Below are positions 1 through 9,067 of a stretch of DNA of 64,000 bases, in pieces. The notes beneath the pieces were generated by a model, which worked only from the letters and a program-made list of their open reading frames with translations, did not search any database and was not told the DNA's origin. The translations under genes were made by a program, and so were the position numbers. How positions within the stretch are numbered: the stretch's first letter is position 1; every line of letters begins with the position of its first letter. Source of the stretch: Cohnella sp. OV330 (GTDB taxonomy: Bacteria > Bacillota > Bacilli > Paenibacillales > Paenibacillaceae); assembly GCF_900112065.1 (NCBI RefSeq), contig NZ_FOKE01000003.1, positions 369,607 to 433,606 on the forward strand, written 5' to 3'.

Positions 1-936
1 GTCGTCGTGGCCGACGGGGACGAGCGGCTTGCGGCCGTCTTTCATTTCGCGTGCCCGGACGATGCAGGCTGGGAGGAAGCGCGATGCCGCCTGTCGGAGC
101 TGCCGGACGCGGCCGGCGCGGGCTTGACGTACAGCGGCGTCGCCGACGCCGTCCGAAGCCGAACCGAGGCGCTGCGCGCGCTGCGGTTCGCCCGGTTTAT
201 GGAGGAGCGAGGCCTGACCCGTTACGCGCACATCGCGGAGAGCGGCGTCTTCCCCGAAGGGCTGACGGATCGCGAAGAAGCGATCCTGTTCGATATCCGA
301 ACCGGAGATAAAGAGGGGCTACACCGTGACCTGGACGCCTTCAGCAGATGGATGGAGCAGGAGCGCCTCGATCCGGAGCTTGCGGAGCAGGAGATTTTGA
401 AGCTGGCTTACGTCGGCCGCCGTTCGGGGCGGGAGACGGTGCCGGGCGCGCAGCGAGCCGCCATGACCGCTAGGGCGGTGCCGCACCGGGAGCTGGCGGG
501 TTTGCAGACGCGAGACGAGATGTTCCGCTGGCTCCGCGGGCAGTTGGAGACGGTCTTCGCCAAAACCGCCGAGGAACGGCAGGCGTCCCAGCACGCCGCG
601 GTGGCCAAAGCGCTCGACTTCATCGGCCGACACTTCCGCCGCGATCTGACGCTCCAGGAGGTTGCGGATCACGTCGGCATGAACACCACTTATTTCAGCC
701 TGCTGTTCAAGGAAAAAACAGGTGCCTCCTATATCAAGCACGTCACGCGGCTGCGGCTCGACGAAGCCAAGCTGCTCCTGCGCGAGGGCAAGCGAGTGAA
801 CGAAGCAAGCGAGGCGGTCGGCTATTACAACTACAGGCATTTCACGGAGCTGTTCAAAAAGCACGTCGGCATGACGCCCGGCCAGTACCGGGACGATCCG
901 GTCGCGTCGGTGCGGAAGGAGGCGGACCATGGCTGA
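1..936 (+). CDS. AraC-type response regulator, C-terminal part (cut by window edge)
   Basis: The reading frame is open from the first base, so the true start lies upstream and a receiver domain is presumably missing from view. The last 100 or so residues form an AraC/XylS DNA-binding domain with two helix-turn-helix units (LTLQEVADHVGMNTTYFSLLFK and the VNEASEAVGYYNYRHFTELFKKHVG region, ending in the usual MTPGQYR). The preceding 200 residues resemble the degenerate linker found between receiver and AraC domains in YesN-like regulators. Its stop overlaps the start of the next gene, a sugar-binding lipoprotein, by 8 bases, so the two are probably co-translated. That arrangement is common in Paenibacillaceae, where a sensor kinase, YesN-type regulator and binding protein control a carbohydrate locus. 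The kinase would be upstream of the window. Confidence 0.85.
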   Translation, partial: VVVADGDERLAAVFHFACPDDAGWEEARCRLSELPDAAGAGLTYSGVADAVRSRTEALRALRFARFMEERGLTRYAHIAESGVFPEGLTDREEAILFDIRTGDKEGLHRDLDAFSRWMEQERLDPELAEQEILKLAYVGRRSGRETVPGAQRAAMTARAVPHRELAGLQTRDEMFRWLRGQLETVFAKTAEERQASQHAAVAKALDFIGRHFRRDLTLQEVADHVGMNTTYFSLLFKEKTGASYIKHVTRLRLDEAKLLLREGKRVNEASEAVGYYNYRHFTELFKKHVGMTPGQYRDDPVASVRKEADHG

Positions 937-2314
937 TCATCGTGCCGGACGCGGGAAAGGGGATCATGCGCGGCTTCCGCCCGCGGCGCGCCGTAACCGG
1001 TTATTTTTGCAATGGACGCCATTGCTGCTCATCCTCATTCTGCTGCCCGCATGCGGCGGCGTATCGTCTTATTCCTCGGACCGTCCGGTCGTGTCCGATC
1101 CGACCCGCGTCATCCGCTACGTCTCCTCCAATCTGGAGTCGCAGCAGCCCCGCATCGTCAGCGAGCTGGCCCGGGACTACGAGCGGGAGCACCCTTCGGT
1201 CCGGTACGAATTCGAGAACGTCAATACGTCCGACCTGCTGCAGCGGATCCAGCTGCTGGCGGCGAGCAACGACCTCCCGGAGCTGTTCACCTACGAATCC
1301 GGCAAACCGCTCCAGCAGCTGTCCGAGCACGGCTTCGTGCTCGATATCGAGCAGGCGTTCGGGGAGCTGGGACTCGGGGACGCGCTGAACCCGACCGCCG
1401 TCAAGCTGCTCAAGTCGATGACAGGCGGGAAGGGGCTATACGCGCTGCCGCTCGAGATCAACATCGAGGGGTTCTGGTACAACAAGACGCTTTTCGAGCA
1501 AAACGGCATTGAGGTGCCCAAAACCTGGGACCAGCTGCTTCAAGCGGCCGAAACGCTTGAGCAGGCGGGCGTGCAGCCCTTCGCCGTGGCCGGGTCGCAG
1601 AAATGGACGCTCACTCGGCTGATCAACGGTTACGTCGTGCGCAAATACGGCTTCGACGCGATGGCGCGCGTGAGCCGGGGCGAGCTCAGCCTGACCGATC
1701 CGGGATTCGTCGAGGCGGCGGACGTCGTTCAGCGCATGGCGCTGCAGGGCTACTTCGGGGACCACGTGAACACGACCGACCTGGACGAGGCGACCGCGAT
1801 GTTCCTGCAGGGGCGGGCCGCGATCTATTATACGGGGAGCTGGAGCCTGCGGGATTTCAACGATCCGAAGCAGAACCGCATCGGGGAAGACCGGATCGGC
1901 CTGTTTAATATTCCGCTCGTGCCGGGCGGCGCGGGCGGCGAAGGCGATTGGCTGCTTAACGCGGGGCTGACGACCTCCTTCTCCGCGGCCGGCTACGACG
2001 ACGAGATGAAGCGGTGGATGAAGTCGGTGTTCTCGGATTACGGCAACAAGGCGATGAGCGAGATGGGCATTATTACGGGGTTTAAGACCGACCGTCTGCC
2101 GCAAACGCTGCCGCCGCTGACCCAACTGGCGCAGAGCAAGATCGACGGCGTCCAAAACGGCACGCTGTGGTTCGAGGCTTTCTTTAACGCAGAGACGCAG
2201 GCGACCGCCTGGAACAACGCGCAGTTGCTCGTATCGAGCGCGAGCTACACGCCGGCCATGTATATGGCCGATTTGCAGGTGGCGCTGGACAAGCAGTTGC
2301 GGAGCGAGCGATAA
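929..2314 (+). CDS. Sugar ABC transporter substrate-binding lipoprotein
   Basis: The product has 461 aa. Residues about 30-42 form a hydrophobic signal ending in a lipobox (LLPAC, Cys42), so it should be a lipid-anchored extracellular protein. The body matches the family 1 extracellular solute-binding fold: an N-terminal R-V-I-R-Y-V-S strand, PELFTYESGK, YALPLEINIEGFWYNK, and a C-terminal helical lobe. The start overlaps the upstream regulator stop by 8 bases. No permease genes follow; a terminator comes right after the stop. It may therefore act as a sensing partner of the upstream two-component system, or feed a transporter encoded elsewhere. The sugar cannot be told from sequence. Confidence 0.85.
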   Translation: MADHRAGRGKGDHARLPPAARRNRLFLQWTPLLLILILLPACGGVSSYSSDRPVVSDPTRVIRYVSSNLESQQPRIVSELARDYEREHPSVRYEFENVNTSDLLQRIQLLAASNDLPELFTYESGKPLQQLSEHGFVLDIEQAFGELGLGDALNPTAVKLLKSMTGGKGLYALPLEINIEGFWYNKTLFEQNGIEVPKTWDQLLQAAETLEQAGVQPFAVAGSQKWTLTRLINGYVVRKYGFDAMARVSRGELSLTDPGFVEAADVVQRMALQGYFGDHVNTTDLDEATAMFLQGRAAIYYTGSWSLRDFNDPKQNRIGEDRIGLFNIPLVPGGAGGEGDWLLNAGLTTSFSAAGYDDEMKRWMKSVFSDYGNKAMSEMGIITGFKTDRLPQTLPPLTQLAQSKIDGVQNGTLWFEAFFNAETQATAWNNAQLLVSSASYTPAMYMADLQVALDKQLRSER

Positions 2315-2319
2315 GAAGG

Positions 2320-2349
2320 AAGGCGGCCGGGGGACCGGTCGCCTTTTGC
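2320..2349 (+). terminator. Rho-independent terminator after binding-protein gene
   Basis: A GC-rich stem (AAGGCGGCCGG, loop GGGA, CCGGTCGCCTT) is followed by a short T run, 5 bases after the stop codon. It marks the end of the GC-rich block; AT-rich DNA begins just after. Confidence 0.8.
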
Positions 2350-2475
2350 TATGCAGATTGTGCGGTTGGATCCAGCGGTTGGGTATTTTTACATCTTTTT
2401 TACACCTTGTTGAAACTATTGATAAGGGGTGATCGTCATGCACTGTATGGAAATCAATCATGGAAGGATGATATC

Positions 2476-3762
2476 ATGAGTCTCCCATTCGCTAAACCTG
2501 TTTTACTGTTTACATTGGTATTCATGCTATTCGGCGCTTTAACTCAACCAATTTACGCGGACATGCCGCATTCGTCATACCAGGGGATGAACTGGACCTC
2601 CCCCGATACGACCGCTACCGTCAAACCAAAATGGACTGCTGCGATCGATAATCCCAAAGACTCAAATACAATTAATGCGGGTACGATTGCGACCGGGGAA
2701 GGCAAAGTATTTGTCTTCCAGCAGGGTCGCTTGTTCGCGTTAAATGCGAAGACAGGCAAGACGTTATGGACTTACGGCTCTAGAATGGTCTCACCTATAG
2801 CTTATCGTGATGGGGTCGTTTACGCGATTTCTAAGGAGGGGATTTTACATGCCATCCATGCAATAAATGGAAAGAAGAAGTGGGCGACCGCTAGCCGGAC
2901 ATCCGGAATTTCAAGGTTACTCGTCAACGGAAATAAAGTTTACATCTACAACGGCCATATACGCGCATTTGATGCGAAATCTGGAGCGTTACTGTGGATA
3001 GATCATTTCCCCAATGAATTTTGTGACTATGACATTAAGTTCGCTGCAGGAAAAGTACTGGTAAGTACGGCGTTTTCAGGTGCTTACACCTATGAGTCTC
3101 TTCTCGCATTCAATGAGAGCAACGGTCATCTTGCCTGGGAAGCACCTAACGCGAGCGCACCGTTAGATTTAAAGGAAAATCAAATACTAGTACAACGCAC
3201 GTCAAACTTACTGGATCAACTTGAGAAGACAACTTTGGACACGATCGATCTGTTGTCTGGAAAGGTTGTCAAAACGGTTGAATACAAGGAAAACGGCAAA
3301 GCCTGGATTGATTCCGGACATGTATATATTTTTGCAGCGGGGGTCGTCTATGCCTATCCGTTGAATGCGGTTCCCGATCAAGTCACGAGGGATTCTTATC
3401 GGTCAGACAGCGCTTATAAGAATTTCTGGGCTGGGGGTCCGGACGCGGGGAGAATTTTGTTTACCGACGGAGATCAAATAACGGGCTCAAAGCTCGTCAA
3501 TAAGTCAGTCGTGTACTACGGTTCGGCGGGTACTCAGGGTACTTCGATCGCCCGATTCGACACGTTCGGCAATGGCCTATACGTTGCTTACACTGATGGG
3601 AGGCTGGAAGCTAAAGATTTGATTACGGCTAAGAGAGTATTTGTCATTCACACCAAGGGGAGAGTCTTCGGCCCGACGCTACGTGAAGATGGCATGATCA
3701 TTGTCCAATCTCAAGGAAGTGTCAATGCCGTGTCCGAACCGACACTTTTAAAGGTCAAGTAA
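2476..3762 (+). CDS. Secreted PQQ-like beta-propeller protein
   Basis: The start is set at ATG 2476, which has GGAAGGATG upstream; longer in-frame starts lack a good site. The 428-aa product begins with a signal peptide (about residues 1-27, ending IYA before DMP). The body has repeated tryptophan-docking type blades, for example RLFALNAKTGKTLWTYGSR, AIHAINGKKKWAT, AFDAKSGALLWIDHF, LAFNESNGHLAWEAP, typical of PQQ-like or BamB-like propellers. There is no enzyme domain, so a cofactor-binding dehydrogenase role is not supported. It is more likely an exported binding or scaffold protein. Base composition is lower in GC than the preceding gene. It is the first gene of the AT-rich accessory island. 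Confidence 0.75.
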   Translation: MSLPFAKPVLLFTLVFMLFGALTQPIYADMPHSSYQGMNWTSPDTTATVKPKWTAAIDNPKDSNTINAGTIATGEGKVFVFQQGRLFALNAKTGKTLWTYGSRMVSPIAYRDGVVYAISKEGILHAIHAINGKKKWATASRTSGISRLLVNGNKVYIYNGHIRAFDAKSGALLWIDHFPNEFCDYDIKFAAGKVLVSTAFSGAYTYESLLAFNESNGHLAWEAPNASAPLDLKENQILVQRTSNLLDQLEKTTLDTIDLLSGKVVKTVEYKENGKAWIDSGHVYIFAAGVVYAYPLNAVPDQVTRDSYRSDSAYKNFWAGGPDAGRILFTDGDQITGSKLVNKSVVYYGSAGTQGTSIARFDTFGNGLYVAYTDGRLEAKDLITAKRVFVIHTKGRVFGPTLREDGMIIVQSQGSVNAVSEPTLLKVK

Positions 3763-3888
3763 CCTCTTGCCTTAGAATTCTAGCATCGGGCGCTAAGATA
3801 ACGTTCATTCTTTTTTATTTCAAAGAAACCTAGTCGCAACTTTCATGAGTATCTTTACGTCCCGCATTAAAATGGAAAATAAAGCAGG

Positions 3889-4311
3889 GTGATTTCGATT
3901 GTAAAGATGAATGTTTGGATTGCATTTTTTTGTTTTGTGTTTCTGATTGGTTGCAGTAAGGAAACAACGAAGCAGAATAACGTTAATCCTGTTGAATACC
4001 TCGAGTCGTTTGGTTGGCATGTGGATGGGAAAATGAGCAAAGAAAAGCTAGAAACAAAAAACGCAGACCCAAGTATAGCGGCTATTGTTGATTTGAAGCC
4101 GTATGTGAATAAGGAAATTTATATTACAACCTACTTGCTGAAAGAAAAACACAAAACAGGGAAGAAACTATACGCTCGCGTTTATCAAATTAATGAAGAC
4201 ATTATTGGCGGATACGGACATATAGAGACTTGGGAGCCTGGCGTTTTTTCTTTGAAGGATAAAGAAAGGTTAACTAACGAAGGAGCAATAAATCTAAACG
4301 GGGAACGTTAA
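3889..4311 (+). CDS. Small lipoprotein, DUF4830-like
   Basis: The product is 130-140 aa with a hydrophobic N-terminus ending in a lipobox (FLIGC), so it is probably a surface lipoprotein. The mature part has a YLESFGWHV motif and a YARVYQINEDIIGGYGHIE segment, an order seen in DUF4830 proteins; function unknown. The start is uncertain: GTG 3889 lies inside the likely ribosome-binding site, while ATG 3907 (six codons in) is rather far from it. Transcription is probably with the small genes that follow. The DUF assignment is from memory of the motif pattern only. Confidence 0.6.
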   Translation: MISIVKMNVWIAFFCFVFLIGCSKETTKQNNVNPVEYLESFGWHVDGKMSKEKLETKNADPSIAAIVDLKPYVNKEIYITTYLLKEKHKTGKKLYARVYQINEDIIGGYGHIETWEPGVFSLKDKERLTNEGAINLNGER

Positions 4312-4410
4312 GTTAAGGTAGAAATGTTCAATAATTCGTGGATGCCTCAGGTATGGCGAGTTTAAGGAGTTCGCGACAAAGATACTAGGATTTAAGAAGG
4401 TGGGTTAGGC

Positions 4411-4770
4411 TTGAAATATAATGAACTTTCAAAAATATTTATTAATGAATTTCCTAAATTCAGCGTTAACCTTATTGAACATGAAGTATTCTATGAAGAA
4501 GTCCTTAACCATGTATTTTTTGGTGAATTAAATGATTATTTGATCGAATTACTAAGGAAAGATATAGAAGATGAGTTGCTAATACGATTATTTGAATTTT
4601 ATGAAAGGATGGAATTAAAGGGGGATACTCTAGTTAAAGAAGTTTTGTCTTGCACTATTCTAGAGCGACTCGGCGATGAAAAGGAAATACTAGAAATTGC
4701 TTATAGATACATGGGTAAGGAAACAAGAAAAGCGTCGGATCATATTGAAAAAGCGTGGGGGAGATTATGA
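4411..4770 (+). CDS. DUF7674-like small cytosolic protein
   Basis: The 119-aa product starts at TTG 4411 behind an AAGAAGGTGGG site. It is an all-helical acidic protein with no signal peptide or membrane segment. The C-terminal stretch (CTILERLGDEKEILEIAYRY then MGKETRKASD) resembles the DUF7674 family, small proteins often found in clusters of immunity-like genes. No catalytic motif is visible. It is separated from its neighbours by short untranslated gaps, each with its own ribosome-binding site, as for the whole island. Confidence 0.6.
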   Translation: MKYNELSKIFINEFPKFSVNLIEHEVFYEEVLNHVFFGELNDYLIELLRKDIEDELLIRLFEFYERMELKGDTLVKEVLSCTILERLGDEKEILEIAYRYMGKETRKASDHIEKAWGRL

Positions 4771-4863
4771 GAATTTCAAGGTATCTCTCCTAAGCCACCG
4801 ATAACCTCAAACACGGCATTCAAGTAAGCATGGCTTCATTATCATTTAATGAGGTGTCTGCAT

Positions 4864-5973
4864 ATGACATGGTTACGAGGCGGTCCGTTCTTAGAACTTA
4901 GCTTCATTATTAAAGAACCAGCTCGGATTGAAGATATCTTCTCAGAATTGGAAAAGACAACAGTTAAAATTGAGGTCCACGTAACTCCAGAACTAGTCCA
5001 GCAATATTACAAAGGCTATCCTTACGACGAGAAAGCCTCTAACAGTGTCATGATTCATAAGGCTACGATCAGCTTGACCGTCCATACGACACGACAACGA
5101 AATGCTTTGCTTTTGGTCGAAAAGATAAGCTCAGAGCTCATTTCATTTTCGATGTGCTTTTTTGGAAGTGCATTTGACGCTCCAGAGTGGAATCAACCTG
5201 GAATAATGGATGAAGAAGTAGACGAATTCGTTTCACTTCTGATCTCACTCCATAAAGAAATAAAGTTTAGCTTGGGCTGCTTAGCTTATGAAGAGGATAT
5301 TAAGGGATTGTTTGATACTGAAGAAGTCTATCCAAGTGAAAAGTACGTAATTTCAAACCTTAATATAAAGGACAACTTTCAGAAGTTTCAAGCCATTATT
5401 ATGAAGAAAACATTATTGGACGCTTTACAAGTTGGACACCATTACACGACGATTGATAATTCCTGTTTGCTTCGCCAAAGCGGAAGGCCCCTTATGAATT
5501 GGATTACTTTAACAAAACCAGAGATTGACAAGGCATGGAACTCTTTCGATCAACGTTTCAGTTTTTCGCCCAACGTAAATCCAAGCAATTGGCCCAGTAT
5601 AACCGTCAATGACGATCATTTCATTTCATACGCTTTGACAGATACTTCGGACTCCTCCCTCCTTGATCTCGAAATGAAATGCCTTAACACTTTAAAAACA
5701 TTGGTTAAACCAAATGAATACATCTACGCATTAGACTGGCAGCATGAAAGCTTTTGGTTCAATCCACATCTATCTTACGGAGAACGCAGTTGGACTATCC
5801 CTTTTTATCCAGACGGAGACTATTACATCTTCTTCCCTAAAGATATTAGATGGTGCTACTTTAGTCATCCTTGGGAACAATCCGTGACCTTGATAGGCGG
5901 GGATTTGATACAAGCATTTTCAAGTAATCAGCCAGCAATCTTTGGTAAAGTGCTGAGAAAATGTTTAAAGTAA
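4864..5973 (+). CDS. DUF2716 domain protein
   Basis: ATG 4864 is preferred because TGAGGTG sits 7 bases upstream; an earlier in-frame ATG at 4849 overlaps that site. The 369-aa product has two parts. Residues 1 to about 200 are unrecognised. From about residue 205 the sequence fits DUF2716: W-I-T-L-T-K-P-E-I, NSFDQRFSFSP, YIYALDWQHESFWFNPH and a WTIPFYPDGDYYIFFPKD segment followed by a HPWEQSVTLIG block. DUF2716 proteins are of unknown biochemical role and appear in Bacillales among small immunity-type genes. It has no signal peptide and is presumably cytosolic. Confidence 0.65.
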   Translation: MTWLRGGPFLELSFIIKEPARIEDIFSELEKTTVKIEVHVTPELVQQYYKGYPYDEKASNSVMIHKATISLTVHTTRQRNALLLVEKISSELISFSMCFFGSAFDAPEWNQPGIMDEEVDEFVSLLISLHKEIKFSLGCLAYEEDIKGLFDTEEVYPSEKYVISNLNIKDNFQKFQAIIMKKTLLDALQVGHHYTTIDNSCLLRQSGRPLMNWITLTKPEIDKAWNSFDQRFSFSPNVNPSNWPSITVNDDHFISYALTDTSDSSLLDLEMKCLNTLKTLVKPNEYIYALDWQHESFWFNPHLSYGERSWTIPFYPDGDYYIFFPKDIRWCYFSHPWEQSVTLIGGDLIQAFSSNQPAIFGKVLRKCLK

Positions 5974-6000
5974 GATGCCTAGTTCTCATGGAGGTGTAGA

Positions 6001-6270
6001 TTGAAAATAAGGATAATAAAGAAAGAAAGGCTCATCGTTATTGATGAATACTTTAAAATCGGTGGTGCTCCAGAACCGAATAATTTCTGCGAAGCTTGCA
6101 AACACCAGCTTTATTACTACGACCGGTATGATGCTACATTTTGTGCAAACTGTAACGATTGGATAACGCCAAATTGCGGAAAGGCTGAATGCTTCTACTG
6201 CAATTTGAGACCCAATGTTCCGCTTGAACTAAAACGTTGGACTAATCCTTCATCGCTTATCAATCAATAG
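6001..6270 (+). CDS. Small zinc-ribbon-like protein
   Basis: Starts at TTG 6001 behind GGAGGTG. The 89-aa product has three Cys pairs (CEAC, CANC, CFYC with a further Cys between) spaced like a double zinc ribbon. The rest is basic and unstructured-looking. It lies 27 bases after the DUF2716 gene and may be co-transcribed. The exact family is not recognised; a nucleic-acid or protein-binding zinc module is the only supportable guess. Confidence 0.55.
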   Translation: MKIRIIKKERLIVIDEYFKIGGAPEPNNFCEACKHQLYYYDRYDATFCANCNDWITPNCGKAECFYCNLRPNVPLELKRWTNPSSLINQ

Positions 6271-6302
6271 TTGTTACACTTTTAATTTAAAGGAGTCTCT
6301 TC

Positions 6303-6502
6303 ATGGGCTGGATACCAGATCCTTCAAACCCACTGCTTAACAGGATCATGTTTATGTTTGTAGACCTTCATTACAGCATCAATCATGTTCGGAAAGATGT
6401 GCATACTTGGGGGAAGTTCCAGAAGATGTTGAACAAGCAATTTCTGAAGCGCTTCGGCATTTGAGTTTCACTCCATTGGTTGGTTATCTATCTTCAGAAT
6501 AA
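6303..6502 (+). pseudogene. Frameshifted small gene
   Basis: ATG 6303 follows a clear AAGGAG site. The frame reads MGWIPDPSNPLLNRIMFMF and on to about position 6410, then continues out of frame to a stop at 6464. In the next frame a coherent acidic helix followed by a plausible C-terminus (EVPEDVEQAISEALRHLSF, TPLVGYLSSE) runs to a stop at 6502. A single-base indel near the G run at about 6409-6414 would join both halves into a 66-aa protein. The family is not recognised. It could be real decay or a base-call error in the homopolymer. Confidence 0.6.
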
Positions 6503-6544
6503 AGTGATGGCCAGTCTAACGTATTACCCTGGAGGTATGAATGT

Positions 6545-6832
6545 ATGAAATTATTAACTTGGAAATTTGATGATGAAATTCTTGCTCCAATAGATGAGTG
6601 GAATTGGGTTGAAATCACACTAACTTTTGAAAATGGCAGCAAACGTTGGAGCATTCTCTACACTCCCGAACGCCTGAAAAACAATCTTTCTCGTCTAAAC
6701 ATTCACCCGCCTGGGCTATTTATTCCGCATATGATTATAGTTAGAAGCTACGAGACTGATGATATTGAAATGGTCCTGAGGTATTTAGAAAGTGAAGGAA
6801 CTTTACTAGCTGCTTCACGTGCTTTTGAGTGA
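6545..6832 (+). CDS. Hypothetical small protein
   Basis: 95 aa from ATG 6545 with GGAGG 9 bases upstream. It has no signal peptide, membrane segment or recognised motif. It is rich in aromatic residues early on (TWKFDDE, DEWNWVEITLTF) and ends in a helix (EMVLRYLESEGTLLAASR). The position and style match the other individually translated small genes of the island, so an immunity-like role is possible by context only. Confidence 0.5.
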   Translation: MKLLTWKFDDEILAPIDEWNWVEITLTFENGSKRWSILYTPERLKNNLSRLNIHPPGLFIPHMIIVRSYETDDIEMVLRYLESEGTLLAASRAFE

Positions 6833-6887
6833 CGCTTATTTCTGTTGATTCTCTCGAACAACCCCATTGATCGGAGTGATACCATTA

Positions 6888-7253
6888 ATGCGAAACCAAT
6901 CAATCGAGCTTTACAAAGCCTTCATCGATGACCTAGTTCAATTAAGATCATGTGTCCTTTCACGATGGATCGTAGGCAATGGTTGGCCCCAAACATCCGA
7001 CAATGAAAAGATAAACAAAGTTTTAGGTGAGTTAACAGCAGAACAAAAAGAGGTAATTGCAATGATCGTTCAGGAGGCACGAGATAGCGGCATTCATGAT
7101 GTGCTTGCCTCTCTAACAGATCAGATCAACGTTGAAGGCCTCGAAATCGTAAAAAATGGAGTCACTCTGGCATCCGAACCCTTCGACACCCCTATGCACT
7201 ATGATTGGGTTTGTCGTAAAGAAGGCGATCCATGGCCAGACGAGAACGGATAG
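6888..7253 (+). CDS. DUF6547-like small protein
   Basis: ATG 6888 is chosen because CGGAGTGAT lies 7 bases upstream; an earlier TTG at 6867 has no site. The 121-aa product has a central ELTAEQKEVIAMIVQEARD helix and a conserved-looking C-terminus (GLEIVKNGVTLASEPF, MHYDWVCRKEGDPWP) that resembles the DUF6547 family. It is a cytosolic acidic protein of unknown function. The assignment rests on motif memory and needs a profile search. Confidence 0.55.
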   Translation: MRNQSIELYKAFIDDLVQLRSCVLSRWIVGNGWPQTSDNEKINKVLGELTAEQKEVIAMIVQEARDSGIHDVLASLTDQINVEGLEIVKNGVTLASEPFDTPMHYDWVCRKEGDPWPDENG

Positions 7254-7296
7254 TCTCATAGTGTGTTAGCCTGAAAACTAAACGAGGTGTGAAACA

Positions 7297-8307
7297 TTGA
7301 ACGAACAAGATTATGCGAGGTTTGTACCCAAACGGCCAGACGGAACCGTACTTTCGTTTTTGGTATTACGCGAAGTTCTTGTCAACAACAAACTGGATAT
7401 TGCCTTCGACATTTTAGAAAGATATCGCTTTGACGATTTAAACGATGAAAGATATCCGATATTGGATGCAGTAGGTGCGTATGGTAACAAGACATTATTT
7501 CAAAAGTTAATTTCTCTTGGCGCAGATATTAATAAATCTGACGCAGTTAGTATTGCTCTTGGTTATAAAAATTTTGAAGGCGTTCGTGATCTACTTGATT
7601 TAGGCTTTATTATGAATCCTGTTCCAGCAGGGATTGCACTTCGAGAAGCTGCTTGCGAAGGTGAACTGGAAATGGTTCGCCTTTATATTGAATATGGTGC
7701 GAATGTTAATTTTAACGGCGCTGACTCAGTATTTCCTTATTGTACGACACCTGTTCAAATGGCCGCATCTGGCAACCACTTCGAAGTTGTAAAATACTTA
7801 GTAGAGCATGGTGCCGATGTAACGATAAAAGACAATTATGGTGGTCGTGCATACCTAGAGGCAAAGCGAAACAAGAACACAGAAATGATGGAGTACCTAA
7901 AGCAGCTTGAACCCCCTATCTGGCACGAAGCAGACAAAAGAGCCGCAGAACTCAAAAAGATTGGATTGCCAACGGAGATCATCAAATGGCTCGGAATTGA
8001 AAACCGAAAAATTGATCTTACTGGAACAAGCCCTATTGACTACATAGAGTTTCAAACGATATTTGATGTTAAGCCAATACAGCACCAAGGCAGAGTTCTT
8101 CTTGACTTAACCAAGGATGTCCAGGGATTTGAAAGTACTGGATTTATCATCTGGATTCCTGACTTAAAGTGTTTAGGCAGTTTTGATGTAGAACATCAAG
8201 AACTATACACATTCAAGGGTGTAAAATGGAATAAGTTCATTAAGAAGCTGCCTATCGTTATTGATCACTTGTTGGATAGTGCTCCCATTAATGAACTTTA
8301 TACATAG
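7297..8307 (+). CDS. Ankyrin-repeat protein with conserved C-terminal domain
   Basis: The 336-aa product starts at TTG 7297 behind GAGGTG. Residues about 50-200 hold four to five ankyrin-type repeats (LISLGADINKSDAVSIA, REAACEGELEMVRLYIEYGA, AASGNHFEVVKYLVEHGADV). Residues about 215-330 form a separate domain with LGIENRKIDL, GRVLLDLTKDVQGFES, GFIIWIPDLKCLGSFDVEHQ. That domain recalls immunity or SUKH-like modules, but this is not certain. It is presumably a cytosolic protein-binding protein. It is co-directional with and close to the CPCC gene that follows. Confidence 0.7.
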   Translation: MNEQDYARFVPKRPDGTVLSFLVLREVLVNNKLDIAFDILERYRFDDLNDERYPILDAVGAYGNKTLFQKLISLGADINKSDAVSIALGYKNFEGVRDLLDLGFIMNPVPAGIALREAACEGELEMVRLYIEYGANVNFNGADSVFPYCTTPVQMAASGNHFEVVKYLVEHGADVTIKDNYGGRAYLEAKRNKNTEMMEYLKQLEPPIWHEADKRAAELKKIGLPTEIIKWLGIENRKIDLTGTSPIDYIEFQTIFDVKPIQHQGRVLLDLTKDVQGFESTGFIIWIPDLKCLGSFDVEHQELYTFKGVKWNKFIKKLPIVIDHLLDSAPINELYT

Positions 8308-8341
8308 TAAGACTCAAAACGATTTAGAAAGGAACTCCTCC

Positions 8342-8584
8342 ATGTACACTTGTATTGTTTGTGGCTATGACGGATTGGATAGTGAGCAGTATACGGAAGA
8401 TGGAGGAGCAATGTTCAACATCTGTCCTTGTTGTGGTTTCCAACCAGGTTATCATGATTTAGATAATGGACTATCGATTGAAGAATATCGCAATCGGTGG
8501 ATTAGCAACGGAGCTTGTTGGACGTTTCCTCCTTCCCCTTTAAATTGGGATGTAAAGAAGCAGCTACAAAGAATTCACTGTTAG
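8342..8584 (+). CDS. CPCC family cysteine-rich protein
   Basis: Begins at ATG 8342 with AAAGGAACTC upstream. The 80-aa product has an N-terminal CIVCGYDG knuckle, the signature ICPCCGFQ, then a D-x-D-x-G-LSIEEYRNRWISNGACW block, matching the Cys_rich_CPCC family in length and order. The four paired cysteines probably bind zinc. CPCC proteins are widespread among candidate immunity proteins of polymorphic toxin systems; that role here is inference from family and context. Confidence 0.8.
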   Translation: MYTCIVCGYDGLDSEQYTEDGGAMFNICPCCGFQPGYHDLDNGLSIEEYRNRWISNGACWTFPPSPLNWDVKKQLQRIHC

Positions 8585-8893
8585 TGGAGGAGACACGCAG
8601 CTGGGCGTTGCAAAGTTCAAACACAACGGCAGGTCTTAATTCTAGTGTGTCTAACAAAACGATGAAGATTATGGACGAATCAGCCTCAATGTTGTCTAAG
8701 AAGATAAGAAATTTATAGTTTCCTATCTAGTAGCACAGTCAGATCAAGACAAGGCGCCTAAGGGAGCAGAGTTTGTAGACTCAGAAGATCATTATCGACA
8801 AGTTTGGGTCAGAGTACAGACTATCTTGGAATGACCGCATTATCACACCTCATTGTGCAAACGAATGAAAATGAAGTTCTTCAGGAGGGTTAC
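8585..8893 (+). other. Gene-poor stretch with possible coding debris
   Basis: 309 bases without a convincing gene. Short open stretches occur in different frames (for example LGVAKFKHNG near 8605 and YLVAQSDQDKAPKGAEF near 8725), separated by stops, as expected of a decayed gene. No hairpin or promoter stands out. Confidence 0.35.
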
Positions 8894-9067
8894 ATGAGAA
8901 AGCGTCAACGTAAAAAGAACGAGACACGAGTCTCACGCGTATGGAAGAGCGAAATGACGAAAAGATTTGGACAAGAGCCATTAGAAGGTATAGCAGCAAT
9001 GACAAAGAGCATTAAGGAAGCCTACTACTCTCGTTTGCAAGATGATACAAAAAATGATATACGGTAA
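8894..9067 (+). CDS. Small basic hypothetical protein
   Basis: ATG 8894 follows AGGAGGGT at the usual distance. The 57-aa product is strongly basic at its N-terminus (MRKRQRKKNETRVSR) and ends in a polar helix. It is unrelated to any family I recognise. The good ribosome-binding site is the main support; it could be the tail of a longer decayed gene because the frame is open further upstream. Confidence 0.4.
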   Translation: MRKRQRKKNETRVSRVWKSEMTKRFGQEPLEGIAAMTKSIKEAYYSRLQDDTKNDIR

